Source of the DNA: Aquipuribacter sp. SD81
Lineage (GTDB): Bacteria; Actinomycetota; Actinomycetes; Actinomycetales; JBBAYJ01
Length of the DNA stretch: 64,000 nt
Reading direction: 5' to 3'
NCBI RefSeq assembly: GCF_037153975.1
Contig: NZ_JBBAYJ010000010.1
Span: 62,001-126,000 of the forward strand
In this document: positions 1 through 8,064 of the stretch, piece after piece
Position numbering within the stretch: the first letter of the stretch is position 1
How the letters are laid out: the number at the start of each line of letters is the position of its first letter
Translations under genes and position numbers: made by a program
Notes under the pieces: model-generated
Database searches by the model: none
The model's input: only the letters and a program-made list of their open reading frames with translations
What the model was told of the DNA's origin: nothing

Positions 1-1
1 C

Positions 2-271
2 GTGGTCGACCGCCGCGGCCGGCCGGCGGGCCTGGCCGCGTGCACCGTGCGCGCCCTGGTCGTCCCCGCCGACCTCGTGGTCGGGGCCCCGCTCGTGCTC
101 GCGCGCGAGGACCGTCGGCGCCTCGGCGACCTGCTCGCCGGGACGCAGGTCGTGCGGGACACGCTCCCGGCCCCGCGGCCGCTGCGGCGCGGCAGCCCGG
201 TCGTCAGCGCAGCGGCGGCGCGGGCTCGTCGTCCGGGAACTGCGACGAGCCCTCGGGCCGGGTCGCGCTGA
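2..271 (+). CDS. RDD family membrane protein, C-terminal fragment
   Basis: Only the last 89 codons are in the window; the gene begins upstream. A hydrophobic stretch (ALVVPADLVVGAPLVLA) is followed by RRRLGDLLAGTQVVRDT, which matches the end of RDD proteins, small integral membrane proteins of unknown transport-related role. The reading frame ends in TGA at 269-271, so its 3' end overlaps the end of the convergent aldo/keto reductase by 68 bp. The last 30 or so residues are Arg/Ala/Ser-rich and not family-like, so the family match rests on the part before residue 60. Confidence 0.6.
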   Translation: MVDRRGRPAGLAACTVRALVVPADLVVGAPLVLAREDRRRLGDLLAGTQVVRDTLPAPRPLRRGSPVVSAAAARARRPGTATSPRAGSR

Positions 272-1139
272 GGCGCTCGACGTCCTCGGGGGTGAGCGCG
301 AGCCGCGCCGCGCCGACGGAGTCCTCGATCGTCGCCGGTCGCGAGCTGCCGGGGATGGGCACGACGGCAGGGGACAGCGCGCGCAGCCACGCGAGCGCGA
401 CCTGGTGCGCGCTCACGCCGTGGGCCTCGGCGACCTCGGCGAACGGCGCGTAGCGCGACCCCACCTCGGCCGCCTGCGACGCCCCGCCGAACGGCGACCA
501 CGGCACGAAGGCGATGCCGCGCTCCTCGCACGTCGTCATGACCCCGGGGTCGCGGCGGAAGCGGGGCGAGAACTCGTTCTGCACCGCCACGACGCCGCCG
601 TCGTCGGGCCCGCCGGCCACGTCGAGGGCGACCTCGAGCATCTCGGGGGTCACGTTGGACACCGCCACCTGCCGCACGAGCCCCGCGTCGCGCAGCGCGA
701 GCAGGTTCGCGACCTGCTCCGCGTAGGGCAGCGCGGGGTCGTGCCGGTGCAGGTAGTACACGTCGACCTGGTCGCGCCCGAGCGCGGCCAGGCTCTGCTC
801 GCACATGCGGCGCAGGCCGTCGCGGCTCGCGTCGCGCACGACGCCGTCGGGACCGGCCCGCAGTCCCGCCTTGCTCGCCACCAGCACCTGGGAGGCGTCA
901 CCGCCCCAGGTCCGCAGCGCCTCGGCGACGAGGGCCTCGTTGTGCCCGGCCTGGTCGGGTGACGGTGCGTAGATGAGCGCGGTGTCGACGTGCGTGACCC
1001 CGGCGTCCAGCGCCGCGTGCACGGTCGCCACCGCCCGGTCCCGGTCCTGGACCAGGTCGGCGGACGACAGGGGCATCGCGCCGAGACCCACGGGGAACAC
1101 CTGACGGTCGCCGAGACGGCGGGTGCTGACGTCGCTCAC
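204..1139 (-). CDS. Aldo/keto reductase family oxidoreductase
   Basis: 311 residues, the usual length for the family, with GTG start. It should reduce aldehydes or ketones with NADPH in the cytoplasm. The (beta/alpha)8 barrel landmarks are present in order: VGLGAMPL near the N-terminus, catalytic Asp and Tyr in HVDTALIYAP, catalytic Lys in LVASKAGL, His in YYLHRHDP, then SNVTPEML, QNEFSP and the C-terminal cofactor loop PIPGSSRPATIEDSVGA. The substrate is not predictable. It stands alone, 30 bp from the end of the thiamine transporter operon on the same strand, and converges on the RDD gene. Confidence 0.9.
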   Translation of the reverse strand: MSDVSTRRLGDRQVFPVGLGAMPLSSADLVQDRDRAVATVHAALDAGVTHVDTALIYAPSPDQAGHNEALVAEALRTWGGDASQVLVASKAGLRAGPDGVVRDASRDGLRRMCEQSLAALGRDQVDVYYLHRHDPALPYAEQVANLLALRDAGLVRQVAVSNVTPEMLEVALDVAGGPDDGGVVAVQNEFSPRFRRDPGVMTTCEERGIAFVPWSPFGGASQAAEVGSRYAPFAEVAEAHGVSAHQVALAWLRALSPAVVPIPGSSRPATIEDSVGAARLALTPEDVERLSATRPEGSSQFPDDEPAPPLR

Positions 1140-1169
1140 GTGGGCGATCCTGCCAGCGCGGGCGTCGGC

Positions 1170-2000
1170 TCACCCCACCAGCGCGAGCCGCCACGTGCCG
1201 GCGAGGACGCCGACGGTCGTCGCGAGGACCGCGAGCGCGACGCCGCCGAGCACGACCGCCCAGTCCCGGGCGGTGAAGCGGCTCCGGCGCGCCCAGGTCC
1301 GCTCACGCACCGCCCCGAACCCGCGCGCCTCCATGGCCGTCGACAGGACCGTCGCCCGCCGGACGGCGAGCACGAGCAGCGCGAACAGCTGCCCGCCGAG
1401 GGTGCGCAGCCGGCTCCAGCGGCCCCCGCCGCCGAGCCCGCGGGCGCGGCGGGCCTGCGTGAGGACCTGCCACTCCTCGGCGAGCACCCCGAACAGCCGC
1501 ATGCCCGCGAGGCCCGCGAGCACGAAGCGGTGCGGCAGGTGCAGGTCCTGGGCGAGGGAGTCCGCGAGGTCGGTGGGGTCGGTCGTGGCGAGCAGCACGA
1601 CGCCCGGCAGGCCGATCGCGAGGATCCGCAGCGCGATGGCGAGCCCGGACTGCAGCGAGCCCGTCGTGACGTCGAGCAGCGTCGCGCCGCCCACCGACCA
1701 CGCCCACACCACGTCGCCGGAGTCGACCCCGAGCAGGGCGGTGAACACCCCCGACGGCACGGCCGCGACGACGACCACCCAGCCCCGCCGCCACAGCGCC
1801 CGGGGACCGAGGCCGGCGAAGGGCAGGGCGAGCAGGACGCCGGCGAGCGCGACCGCGACCGTCACGAGGTCGGTGGTGAGGACGAGCGCGAGACCGAGCA
1901 CGGCCGCGACGGCGAGCTTGGCGACGGGGTTGGCCCGGGCGAGCGGCGCACCCGTGTCGACGCCGACGGGGCCCGCGAGCACGTCGGTCGGCAGGCTCAC
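1170..2000 (-). CDS. ykoC: ECF transporter T component (YkoC/EcfT-like)
   Basis: 276 residues from a GTG that overlaps the end of the ATPase gene by 4 bp. This is the transmembrane coupling subunit of an energy-coupling factor importer. After NPVAKLAVAAVLGLALV come about five hydrophobic segments. The conserved cytoplasmic arginine signatures of EcfT are seen as ARRARGLG and MEARGFG, which dock onto the ATPases. It is the last gene of a three-gene operon behind a TPP riboswitch, so the cargo is probably hydroxymethylpyrimidine or thiamine. The name ykoC rests on this context. Confidence 0.88.
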   Translation of the reverse strand: MSLPTDVLAGPVGVDTGAPLARANPVAKLAVAAVLGLALVLTTDLVTVAVALAGVLLALPFAGLGPRALWRRGWVVVVAAVPSGVFTALLGVDSGDVVWAWSVGGATLLDVTTGSLQSGLAIALRILAIGLPGVVLLATTDPTDLADSLAQDLHLPHRFVLAGLAGMRLFGVLAEEWQVLTQARRARGLGGGGRWSRLRTLGGQLFALLVLAVRRATVLSTAMEARGFGAVRERTWARRSRFTARDWAVVLGGVALAVLATTVGVLAGTWRLALVG

Positions 2001-3538
2001 TCGGCCACGTCCCGCGGCGGACCGAGCGCGAGGACGTCGTCGGCGAGCGCGTCGACGAAGGCCTCGTCGTGCGTGACCGCCACGACGGCCGTCCCGTCGT
2101 CGAGCAGCTCCGCGAGCAGCGCGACGAGCTGCGCCCACGTGCGCGCGTCCTGGCCGAACGTCGGCTCGTCGAGCACGAGGAGGCGGGGCCGGGTCGCGAG
2201 CACGGTCGCCACGGACAGCCGGCGCTGCTCGCCGCCGGACAGCGTGAAGGGGTTGGCCCTGGCGAGGTGTCCCAGCCGCAGCCGCTCGAGCAGCTCGGCC
2301 ACCCGGTCGGCCGTCTCCGCCTCGGGCAGCCCGAGCGCGCGGGGGCCGACCGCGAGCTCGTCGGCCACGGTCGCGGCGACCAGCTGGTGCTGCGGCTCCT
2401 GGAACACCGTGCCGATGCGCGCGGCGAGCTCCCGGGGCCGCCAGCGGTGGGGCGCCGGACCGGCACCGCCGGCCAGCGGAGGGAGCGCGACGAGCTCCCC
2501 GCCGTCGGGGGCCAGCAGCCCGGCGAGCGCGAGGGCCAGGGTCGACTTGCCGGCGCCGTTGGCGCCGACCACGGCGGTGGCCCGGCCGACGCGCACGTCG
2601 AGGTCGACGCCGCTGACGGCGGGCGCGACGGCGCCCGGGCGCCGGACGGCGAGGCCCCGCGCCCGCAGCAGCACGTCGGCCGCCGGTCGCGGGACCGCGC
2701 GGCGGGTGGGTCGCGCCGGCGGGTGGGCCGGGGCCCACACGCCCTCGGCCGCGAGGCGCTCGCCGTGCTCCTCGAGGACCTGCGCCGGGCTGCCGTCGGC
2801 GCGGACGCCGCCGCCCGGCTCGAGCACGACGACGCGGTCGACGAGGGGCAGCCACGGCCCGACGCGGTGCTCCACGAGCAGCGCGGTGCCGGCTCCGGAG
2901 CGCAGCAGGTCGGCGACGCGGGCGCGGACGAGGTCGGCGCCGGCGGGGTCGAGCATGGCCGTCGGCTCGTCGAGCAGGAGCAGGCCCGGCCGCAGCGCGA
3001 CGACGCCCGCGAGCGCGAGGCGCTGCCGCTCGCCGCCGGACAGCCGTGCGGTGCTGTGGGCGCGGTCGTAGGGGAAGCCGACCGCGGCCGTGGCCGCGTC
3101 GACCCGCGGCCAGATCTCCGCGGGCGGCACCGAGTGGTTCTCCAGGCCGAAGGCGACGTCGTCGCCGCAGCGGGCGAGGACGGTCTGCGCGACCGGGTCC
3201 TGCAGGAGCAGGCCCGAGCGGGCCCGTCCGGCGCGGACCCCCTCGACGCGTGCCCGGCGCGCGGGGACGCCGTCGAGGAGGAGCTCACCCACCTCGTCGC
3301 CGCTGCCGTCCCGCTCGCCGTCGCCGGGGTCGAGCAGCCCGGCGGCGCCCGCGAGCACGGTCGACTTGCCCGCGCCGGACGGGCCGAGCAGCAGCACCCG
3401 CTGGCCGGCGGGCACGTGCAGGTCGAGGCCTCGCACGGCCCACGCCCGGCGCCCGGCGTGCCGCCAACCCCAGCCGCGGGCGGTGACGGCGACGCCGGCG
3501 GCGGGGGCGGCGTCCGGGACCTCGGGCCCGTCCGTCAC
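1997..3538 (-). CDS. ykoD: Duplicated ECF transporter ATPase (YkoD-like)
   Basis: 513 residues holding two complete ABC ATPase domains in one chain, the YkoD arrangement. Domain 1 (about 15-240) has Walker A GPSGAGKST, signature LSGGERQRLAL and Walker B LLLLDEPTAMLD. Domain 2 (about 270-505) has GANGAGKST, LSGGEQRRLSV and LLVLDEPTFGQD with the H-loop in VTHDEAF. It powers thiamine-precursor import at the inner face of the membrane. Its GTG start shares 4 bp with the stop of the S component and its own stop overlaps the T component, so the three subunits are translationally coupled. Confidence 0.92.
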   Translation of the reverse strand: MTDGPEVPDAAPAAGVAVTARGWGWRHAGRRAWAVRGLDLHVPAGQRVLLLGPSGAGKSTVLAGAAGLLDPGDGERDGSGDEVGELLLDGVPARRARVEGVRAGRARSGLLLQDPVAQTVLARCGDDVAFGLENHSVPPAEIWPRVDAATAAVGFPYDRAHSTARLSGGERQRLALAGVVALRPGLLLLDEPTAMLDPAGADLVRARVADLLRSGAGTALLVEHRVGPWLPLVDRVVVLEPGGGVRADGSPAQVLEEHGERLAAEGVWAPAHPPARPTRRAVPRPAADVLLRARGLAVRRPGAVAPAVSGVDLDVRVGRATAVVGANGAGKSTLALALAGLLAPDGGELVALPPLAGGAGPAPHRWRPRELAARIGTVFQEPQHQLVAATVADELAVGPRALGLPEAETADRVAELLERLRLGHLARANPFTLSGGEQRRLSVATVLATRPRLLVLDEPTFGQDARTWAQLVALLAELLDDGTAVVAVTHDEAFVDALADDVLALGPPRDVAE

Positions 3539-4356
3539 ACGCGCTCGGCGTCCCGGCCCGACCGCAGCGGGGCGAGCGCGCCGGTCCGGGCGAGCGCGCG
3601 GGTGAGCGCCCACGCGCCCAGGCCCGCGACGACGACCCCGGACACGATCGACAGGCCGATGTAGGCGAGCTGCACCGGGACGGTCAGCTCCGGGTAGTAC
3701 ACGAAGGTGTCGAGCAGGCCGACGACGAGGCCGGCCCCCGCCCCGGCGAGCAGCGCGACCGGCAGCCGGAACCAGCGGTAGAGGAACACCGCGAGCACGA
3801 GCTCGGCGCCGAGGCCCTGCAGCAGGCCGTACCAGACGACGCTGAACCCCCACGAGCTGCCGATGAGCGCGCTGAGCACCGCGGCGACGAGCTCGGTGTA
3901 GACGGCGGCGCCGGGCTTGCGGATGACGAGGCCACCGAGCACGCCGGGCAGCAGCCAGACGCCCACGTACCAGGCGGACACCGGCGGCACGACCGTCGCG
4001 GACACGACGGGGTAGGCGAAGGCGTTCCACACGGCGAAGAGCAGGCCGCCTGCGACGCCGAGGACGCTCGCGACGACGATGTCGACGACGCGCCAGGGCG
4101 CGCGGGCGCCCGCGACGCCGACGGCGCTGCCGAGCAGCAGGGCGACGAACAGGGCGACGGGCGTGGTGAGGTCGGCGAGGTCCGTGCCGAAGAGGGTCGG
4201 GCCGGACGGCAGCCCGACGAGCTGGACGGCGACGCCGGCGAGGACCGCGGCGACGAGCCCGACCACCACCTTCGCCGTGGGGACGGGCCGGCGGGTGCCG
4301 GTCGCGGCGCGGGTGCCGTGGTCGGTCGTGTCGGTCGTGTCGTTCGTGACGGGCAT
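3535..4356 (-). CDS. ykoE: ECF transporter S component, YkoE-like (thiamine/HMP)
   Basis: 273 residues with ATG start. The first 30 residues are polar and Thr/Asp-rich, followed by about six hydrophobic helices, including VWNAFAYPVVSA, VVWYGLLQGLGAELVLAVF and YIGLSIVSGVVVAGLGAWAL; this is the substrate-binding subunit of a YkoEDC-type importer. The TPP riboswitch in its leader and the duplicated ATPase immediately downstream support thiamine or hydroxymethylpyrimidine as the cargo. It is the first gene of the operon and overlaps the next gene by 4 bp (GTGA). Confidence 0.88.
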   Translation of the reverse strand: MPVTNDTTDTTDHGTRAATGTRRPVPTAKVVVGLVAAVLAGVAVQLVGLPSGPTLFGTDLADLTTPVALFVALLLGSAVGVAGARAPWRVVDIVVASVLGVAGGLLFAVWNAFAYPVVSATVVPPVSAWYVGVWLLPGVLGGLVIRKPGAAVYTELVAAVLSALIGSSWGFSVVWYGLLQGLGAELVLAVFLYRWFRLPVALLAGAGAGLVVGLLDTFVYYPELTVPVQLAYIGLSIVSGVVVAGLGAWALTRALARTGALAPLRSGRDAERV

Positions 4357-4422
4357 TCGGGTCCTCCCAGGTGTCCAGGAGGGGGACCTGCCGACGGCCT
4401 GCTGCCGCCGACGGGTCGAGGC

Positions 4423-4510
4423 TCGACTCCCTTCGCCGGTGCTAACCGGATCAGGTTCGAGGGTCTGCGGTGTCCCGCACTCTCAGCGCCCGACGGCGCT
4501 CCCCTGTCGT
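4423..4510 (-). promoter_or_regulatory. TPP (THI-box) riboswitch
   Basis: Read on the minus strand, the leader of ykoE contains the conserved THI elements in order: CTGAGA inside GGGCGCTGAGAGTGCGG, then ACCCTCGAACCTGATC, then CCGGTTAGCACCGGCG and AAGGGAG. The flanks CGAC (4506-4509) and GTCG (4424-4427) can close the P1 helix. Between it and the ATG at 4356 lie about 65 bases that can carry the expression platform. This RNA binds thiamine pyrophosphate and switches off ykoEDC when thiamine is plentiful. Confidence 0.95.
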
Positions 4511-4517
4511 GCCTGCC

Positions 4518-4547
4518 ACCCTACGCCGCCCCGACCCGTCCGCCGAA
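4518..4547 (-). promoter_or_regulatory. Possible promoter of the riboswitch-ykoEDC operon
   Basis: On the minus strand a TAGGGT (4523-4518) follows TTCGGC (4547-4542) with an 18-bp spacer. Transcription would begin at about 4511, right at the 5' edge of the riboswitch, which is what makes this weak match worth noting. Confidence 0.35.
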
Positions 4548-4580
4548 CCCGCGCCCGCCAGGTGCCCGCGCACGTCTGCG

Positions 4581-4921
4581 TTCCTGTCGACGTACGTCAC
4601 GTGTGTCGACATTCCTGTCGACGTACGCCCCACAGGTCGACATTCCTGTCGACGTACGTCACGTAGGTCGACATTCCTGTCGACGTACGCCCCACAGGTC
4701 GACATTCCTGTCGACGTACGTCACGTAGGTCGACATTCCTGTCGACGTACGCCCCACAGGTCGACATTCCTGTCGACGTACGTCACGTAGGTCGACATTC
4801 CTGTCGACGTACGCCCCACAGGTCGACATTCCTGTCGACGTACGTCACGTAGGTCGACATTCCTGTCGACGTACGCCACGTAGGTCGACATTCCTGTCGA
4901 CGTACGTCACGTAGGTCGACA
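4581..4921 (-). repeat. Eleven tandem 31-bp palindromic repeats (alternating variants)
   Basis: Eleven head-to-tail 31-bp units fill 341 bp with no spacers, starting 21 bp past the copA stop. Units alternate between inner sequence GTACGTCACGTAG and GTACGCCCCACAG in units 2-9, giving a 62-bp higher-order period. Each unit is bounded by inverted TGTCGAC/GTCGACA arms. On the minus strand (the copA direction) adjacent arms are separated by GGAA, so each junction can fold as a 7-bp stem capped by a GNRA tetraloop. The array ends in an extended 12-bp inverted pair (4890-4901 with 4915-4926). Local GC is clearly lower than in the genes around it. Function unknown. Confidence 0.95.
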
Positions 4922-4942
4922 GGAATGCGGGCGCACGCCGGG

Positions 4943-7285
4943 TCAGGCGCCGGTGGCGCTGCGGAAGCGCCGCAGCCGCAGCGAGTTCGTCACGACGAAC
5001 ACGCTGCTCGCGGCCATCGCGACGCCCGCGAGGAGCGGGTTGAGCAGACCCGCCACCGCGAGCGGGATGCCGGCCGTGTTGTACGCGAACGCCCAGAACA
5101 GGTTGCCCTTGATGGTCCGCAGGGTCGCGCGGGACAGCCGGACGGCGTCGACGGCCGCGCGCAGGTCCTCACGGACGAGGGTGAGGTCGCTCGCCTCGAT
5201 CGCGACGTCCGTCCCGCCGCCGACCGCGATGCCGAGGTCGGCCGCGGCGAGCGCCGCCGCGTCGTTGACGCCGTCGCCGACCATGGCGACGACCCGGCCC
5301 TCGCCCTGGAGCCGGCGTACCTCGGCGAGCTTGTCCTCGGGCATGACCTCCGCCCGGACGTGGGCGGGGTCGATGCCGACCTCCTCGGCCACGGCGAGGG
5401 CCGCGGCACGGCCGTCGCCGGTCAGCAGGTGCGGCTCGAGGCCCAGCGCGCGCAGGCCGTCGACGGCCTCCCGGGCGGTGGCGGTGACGGTGTCGGCGAC
5501 CACGAGCAGGCCGCGGACACGGCCGTCCCAGCCGACGGTCACGACGGTCCGCCCGGCGTCGGCCTCGGCGCGCGCCCCCGCCTGGAGGTCGTCGCCCAGG
5601 TGCTGCGACCACTCCTCGGCGAGCCAGCGCGGCCGCCCGACGGCGACGGCCCGGCCCTCGACCGTCCCGGCGACCCCGAGCCCCTGGCGGGAGGCGAACC
5701 CCTCGACGCCCGGCAGCACGTCGGCACCGCCCGCGCCCTGCACGACGGCCCGGGCGATGGGGTGCTCGCTGCCGTTCTCCAGGGCACCGGCGAGCCGCAG
5801 CACGGTCCCGCGGTCCTCGCCGGCGGCGGGCAGCACGTCGACCAGGCGCATCCGCCCGCTCGTGAGCGTGCCGGTCTTGTCGAGCACGACGGTGTCGACG
5901 CGGCGGGTGGACTCCAGCACCTCCGGGCCCTTGATGAGGACCCCGAGCTGGGCGCCGCGGCCCGTGCCGACGAGCAGCGCGGTCGGGGTGGCGAGGCCGA
6001 GCGCGCACGGGCACGCGATGACGAGCACGGCGACGGCGGCGGTGAAGCCGATCGCCGGCTCCCCGGCGAGCAGCCACCAGCCGAGCAGGGTGAGGACGGC
6101 GACGCTGAGCACGACCGGCACGAACACGCCGGACACGCGGTCGGCGAGGCGCTGCACCTCCGCCTTGCCCGACTGCGCGGCCTCGACGAGGCGCGCCATC
6201 TGCGACAGGCGGGTGTCGGACCCGACGCGCGCGGCCCGGACGACGAGGCGGCCGGAGGTGTTGACGGTCGCGCCGGTGACGGCGGCCCCCGCGGAGACCT
6301 CGACGGGCACCGGCTCGCCGGTGAGCATCGACTCGTCGACCGCGCTCTCGCCGGTCACGACGACGCCGTCGGTCGCGACGGTCTCGCCGGGGCGGACGAC
6401 GAAGTGGTCGCCGACCGCCAGCCGCTCGACGGGCCGGCGCTCCTCGCGCGTGGTGCCGGGACCGTCGGGCAGGACGGCGACGTCCTTCGCGCCGAGGTCC
6501 ATGAGCGCGCGCAGCGCGGCCCCGGACCGCGACCGGGCCCGCGCCTCCAGCCAGCGCCCGACGAGGACGGCCGCCGTCACGACGGCGGCGACCTCGAGGT
6601 AGATCTCGTGCGTGCCGGCGCCGGGCTCGCCGACGAGGCGCAGCTCCATCGTCATGCCGGGCATGCCGGCCGTGCCGAGGAACAGCGCGTACAGCGACTG
6701 CCCGAAGGCGGCGAGCACGCCGATGCTGACCAGGGTGTCCATGGTCGCGGCCCCGTGCCGGGCGTTGACGGCCGCGGCGCGGTGGAACGGCCACGCCCCC
6801 CACACGACGACCGGCGCGGCCAGGGTGAGGACGAGCCACTGCCAGTGGTCGAACTGCAGGGCGGGGACCATCGACAGCAGCAGCGTCGGCAGCGCGAGCG
6901 CGGTGCTGACGAGGGCCCGCTGCCGGACCGCGGCCACGTGCGGGTCGTCCGGCGCGGCGCCACCGGCCGCCGGGTCACCCGGGTCGCCGGTCGCGCTCGG
7001 GGGCGGCGCGGGCACGGCCGCGCCGTAGCCGGTCCGCTCGACCGTCGCGATGGCCTCGGCGACGTCGGTGCCCTCGGGGAGGACGACCGTCGCCTTCTCG
7101 GTCGCGTAGTTGACGCTCGCCTCGACGCCGGGCATGCGGTTGAGCTTCTTCTCGATCCGCATGGCGCACGACGCGCACGTCATGCCCGTGATCTCGAGGA
7201 CGACGGGGTCGGCCGCGGGGGTGGTGGTCGCGGGCCCGGCGGCGGAGGGCGCGGTGGGGGCGGTGGGGGCGGTGGGGGCGCTCAT
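4943..7285 (-). CDS. copA: Copper-exporting P1B-type ATPase
   Basis: 780 residues, typical for CopA. It pumps Cu(I) out across the cytoplasmic membrane. An N-terminal Pro/Thr/Ala linker leads to one HMA domain (about residues 28-95) with the metal site MTCASC. Then come the transmembrane helices, the actuator loop TGEP, the intramembrane copper motif [10 protein letters not shown], the phosphorylated Asp in DKTGTLTSG (about residue 469), the HP dipeptide in NGSEHPIA and the hinge [10 protein letters not shown]. Its ATG overlaps the copZ stop by one base (TGATG), and it is the last gene of csoR-copZ-copA. An upstream GTG would only add a low-complexity extension. Confidence 0.97.
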   Translation of the reverse strand: MSAPTAPTAPTAPSAAGPATTTPAADPVVLEITGMTCASCAMRIEKKLNRMPGVEASVNYATEKATVVLPEGTDVAEAIATVERTGYGAAVPAPPPSATGDPGDPAAGGAAPDDPHVAAVRQRALVSTALALPTLLLSMVPALQFDHWQWLVLTLAAPVVVWGAWPFHRAAAVNARHGAATMDTLVSIGVLAAFGQSLYALFLGTAGMPGMTMELRLVGEPGAGTHEIYLEVAAVVTAAVLVGRWLEARARSRSGAALRALMDLGAKDVAVLPDGPGTTREERRPVERLAVGDHFVVRPGETVATDGVVVTGESAVDESMLTGEPVPVEVSAGAAVTGATVNTSGRLVVRAARVGSDTRLSQMARLVEAAQSGKAEVQRLADRVSGVFVPVVLSVAVLTLLGWWLLAGEPAIGFTAAVAVLVIACPCALGLATPTALLVGTGRGAQLGVLIKGPEVLESTRRVDTVVLDKTGTLTSGRMRLVDVLPAAGEDRGTVLRLAGALENGSEHPIARAVVQGAGGADVLPGVEGFASRQGLGVAGTVEGRAVAVGRPRWLAEEWSQHLGDDLQAGARAEADAGRTVVTVGWDGRVRGLLVVADTVTATAREAVDGLRALGLEPHLLTGDGRAAALAVAEEVGIDPAHVRAEVMPEDKLAEVRRLQGEGRVVAMVGDGVNDAAALAAADLGIAVGGGTDVAIEASDLTLVREDLRAAVDAVRLSRATLRTIKGNLFWAFAYNTAGIPLAVAGLLNPLLAGVAMAASSVFVVTNSLRLRRFRSATGA

Positions 7286-7506
7286 CAGCGCACCAGCTCG
7301 TACCCCGCCTCGTCGACCGCGGAGGCGACGGCGGAGTCGTCGAGGGGTTCGGAGTGCGTGACCTGCACGGGGCTCGTGCCGCCCTCCACGAGGTCGACGC
7401 GGACGTCGACGACGCCGGGCACCTTGGACAGCTCCTCGGTGACGGCCCCGACGCAGTGGGCGCACGTCATGCCGGCGACCTGGAGGGTGGTGGTGCTCTC
7501 GGCCAT
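7285..7506 (-). CDS. copZ: Copper chaperone CopZ (HMA domain)
   Basis: 73 residues making a single heavy-metal-associated domain with the Cu(I) site GMTCAHC at residues 11-17. Such proteins carry Cu(I) in the cytoplasm and hand it to the CopA ATPase or to the repressor. The ATG at 7506 is preceded on the minus strand by a purine-rich GAAGGAGA site. It lies between csoR and copA, and its stop codon overlaps the copA start, so the two should be made together. Confidence 0.95.
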   Translation of the reverse strand: MAESTTTLQVAGMTCAHCVGAVTEELSKVPGVVDVRVDLVEGGTSPVQVTHSEPLDDSAVASAVDEAGYELVR

Positions 7507-7580
7507 GGGGGTCTCCTTCTCGGTCCTGCAGGGGTGTCGGGTGCGCGCGCCGGGTCCGGGGCGCGGTCGGGCGGGCTCGG

Positions 7581-7916
7581 TCAGGAGCGCACGAGGCGCG
7601 CCACGGCCGCGGAGGCCTCGGCGAGCCTCGCCTCGGCGCTGCTGCCGTCCTCGACGGCGTGCCGCACGCAGTGGTGCAGGTGCTCGTCGAGCAGCTCCAG
7701 GGCGACGCCGCGCAGGGCGGCGCTGGTCGCGGAGACCTGGGTGAGCACGTCGATGCAGTACGAGTCCTGCTCGACCATGCGCTGCAGCCCCCGGACCTGG
7801 CCCTCGATGCGGCGCAGCCGGTTGAGCACCTTCACCTTGTCCCCGGTCTGCACGTACGCGGGCGGCTCGTGGGTCTCGGTGGACCCGGTGCGGGGGGTGG
7901 TCTGCTCGACGCTCAT
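7581..7916 (-). CDS. csoR: Copper-sensing repressor CsoR
   Basis: 111 residues of the all-helical CsoR/RcnR family (DUF156). After a polar N-terminal tail comes [18 protein letters not shown], then the Cu(I) ligands in the expected pattern: Cys in SYCIDVLTQ, then His and Cys in [10 protein letters not shown]. Cu(I) binding releases it from DNA and derepresses the operon. It heads csoR-copZ-copA, and an inverted repeat suited to autoregulation lies in its upstream region. The start ATG at 7916 follows GGAAGGAG on the minus strand. Confidence 0.95.
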   Translation of the reverse strand: MSVEQTTPRTGSTETHEPPAYVQTGDKVKVLNRLRRIEGQVRGLQRMVEQDSYCIDVLTQVSATSAALRGVALELLDEHLHHCVRHAVEDGSSAEARLAEASAAVARLVRS

Positions 7917-7942
7917 CAAGGGCTCCTTCCGGCCGCGGTCCA

Positions 7943-7971
7943 GGATACACACCCATACCCCCTTTGGGTAT
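7943..7971 (-). promoter_or_regulatory. Putative CsoR operator and promoter of csoR-copZ-copA
   Basis: ATACCC (7955-7960) and GGGTAT (7966-7971) form an inverted repeat around CCTTT, and a further run TACCCCC follows. GC-rich pseudo-palindromes with ATACCC/GGGTAT arms are the known CsoR binding pattern. On the minus strand a TATCCT (7948-7943) just downstream would serve as -10, so CsoR bound here would block RNA polymerase. Confidence 0.65.
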
Positions 7972-7984
7972 ACCCCCTCGCGAT

Positions 7985-8002
7985 ACTTACCGCCCGGTAA
8001 GT
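7985..8002. promoter_or_regulatory. Perfect inverted repeat, possible operator
   Basis: ACTTACCG (7985-7992) and CGGTAAGT (7995-8002) are a perfect 8-bp inverted repeat around CC in the divergent csoR/carboxypeptidase intergenic region. A TTGACT (8004-8009) starts right after it on the plus strand and could be the -35 of the carboxypeptidase gene. The shape resembles TetR-family operators, but no such regulator is adjacent. Confidence 0.45.
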
Positions 8003-8064
8003 CTTGACTCCTCGCTGTGACGCGACTTGGCTGGGTCAGGTCATCCCCCTCCCGAAGGAGCGCC

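Noticed and set aside
4318-4790. Overlapping plus-strand reading frames across the 31-bp repeats
   Set aside because: They exist only because the repeat has no stops; the sequence has no start context, and the riboswitch and repeat account for it.
4581-4921. CRISPR array
   Set aside because: The 31-bp units follow each other directly with no unique spacers, and no cas genes are nearby.
7157-7465. Longer CopA start in the frame up to 7465
   Set aside because: It would run through copZ in another frame; the ATG at 7285 overlaps the copZ stop and leads straight into the HMA domain.
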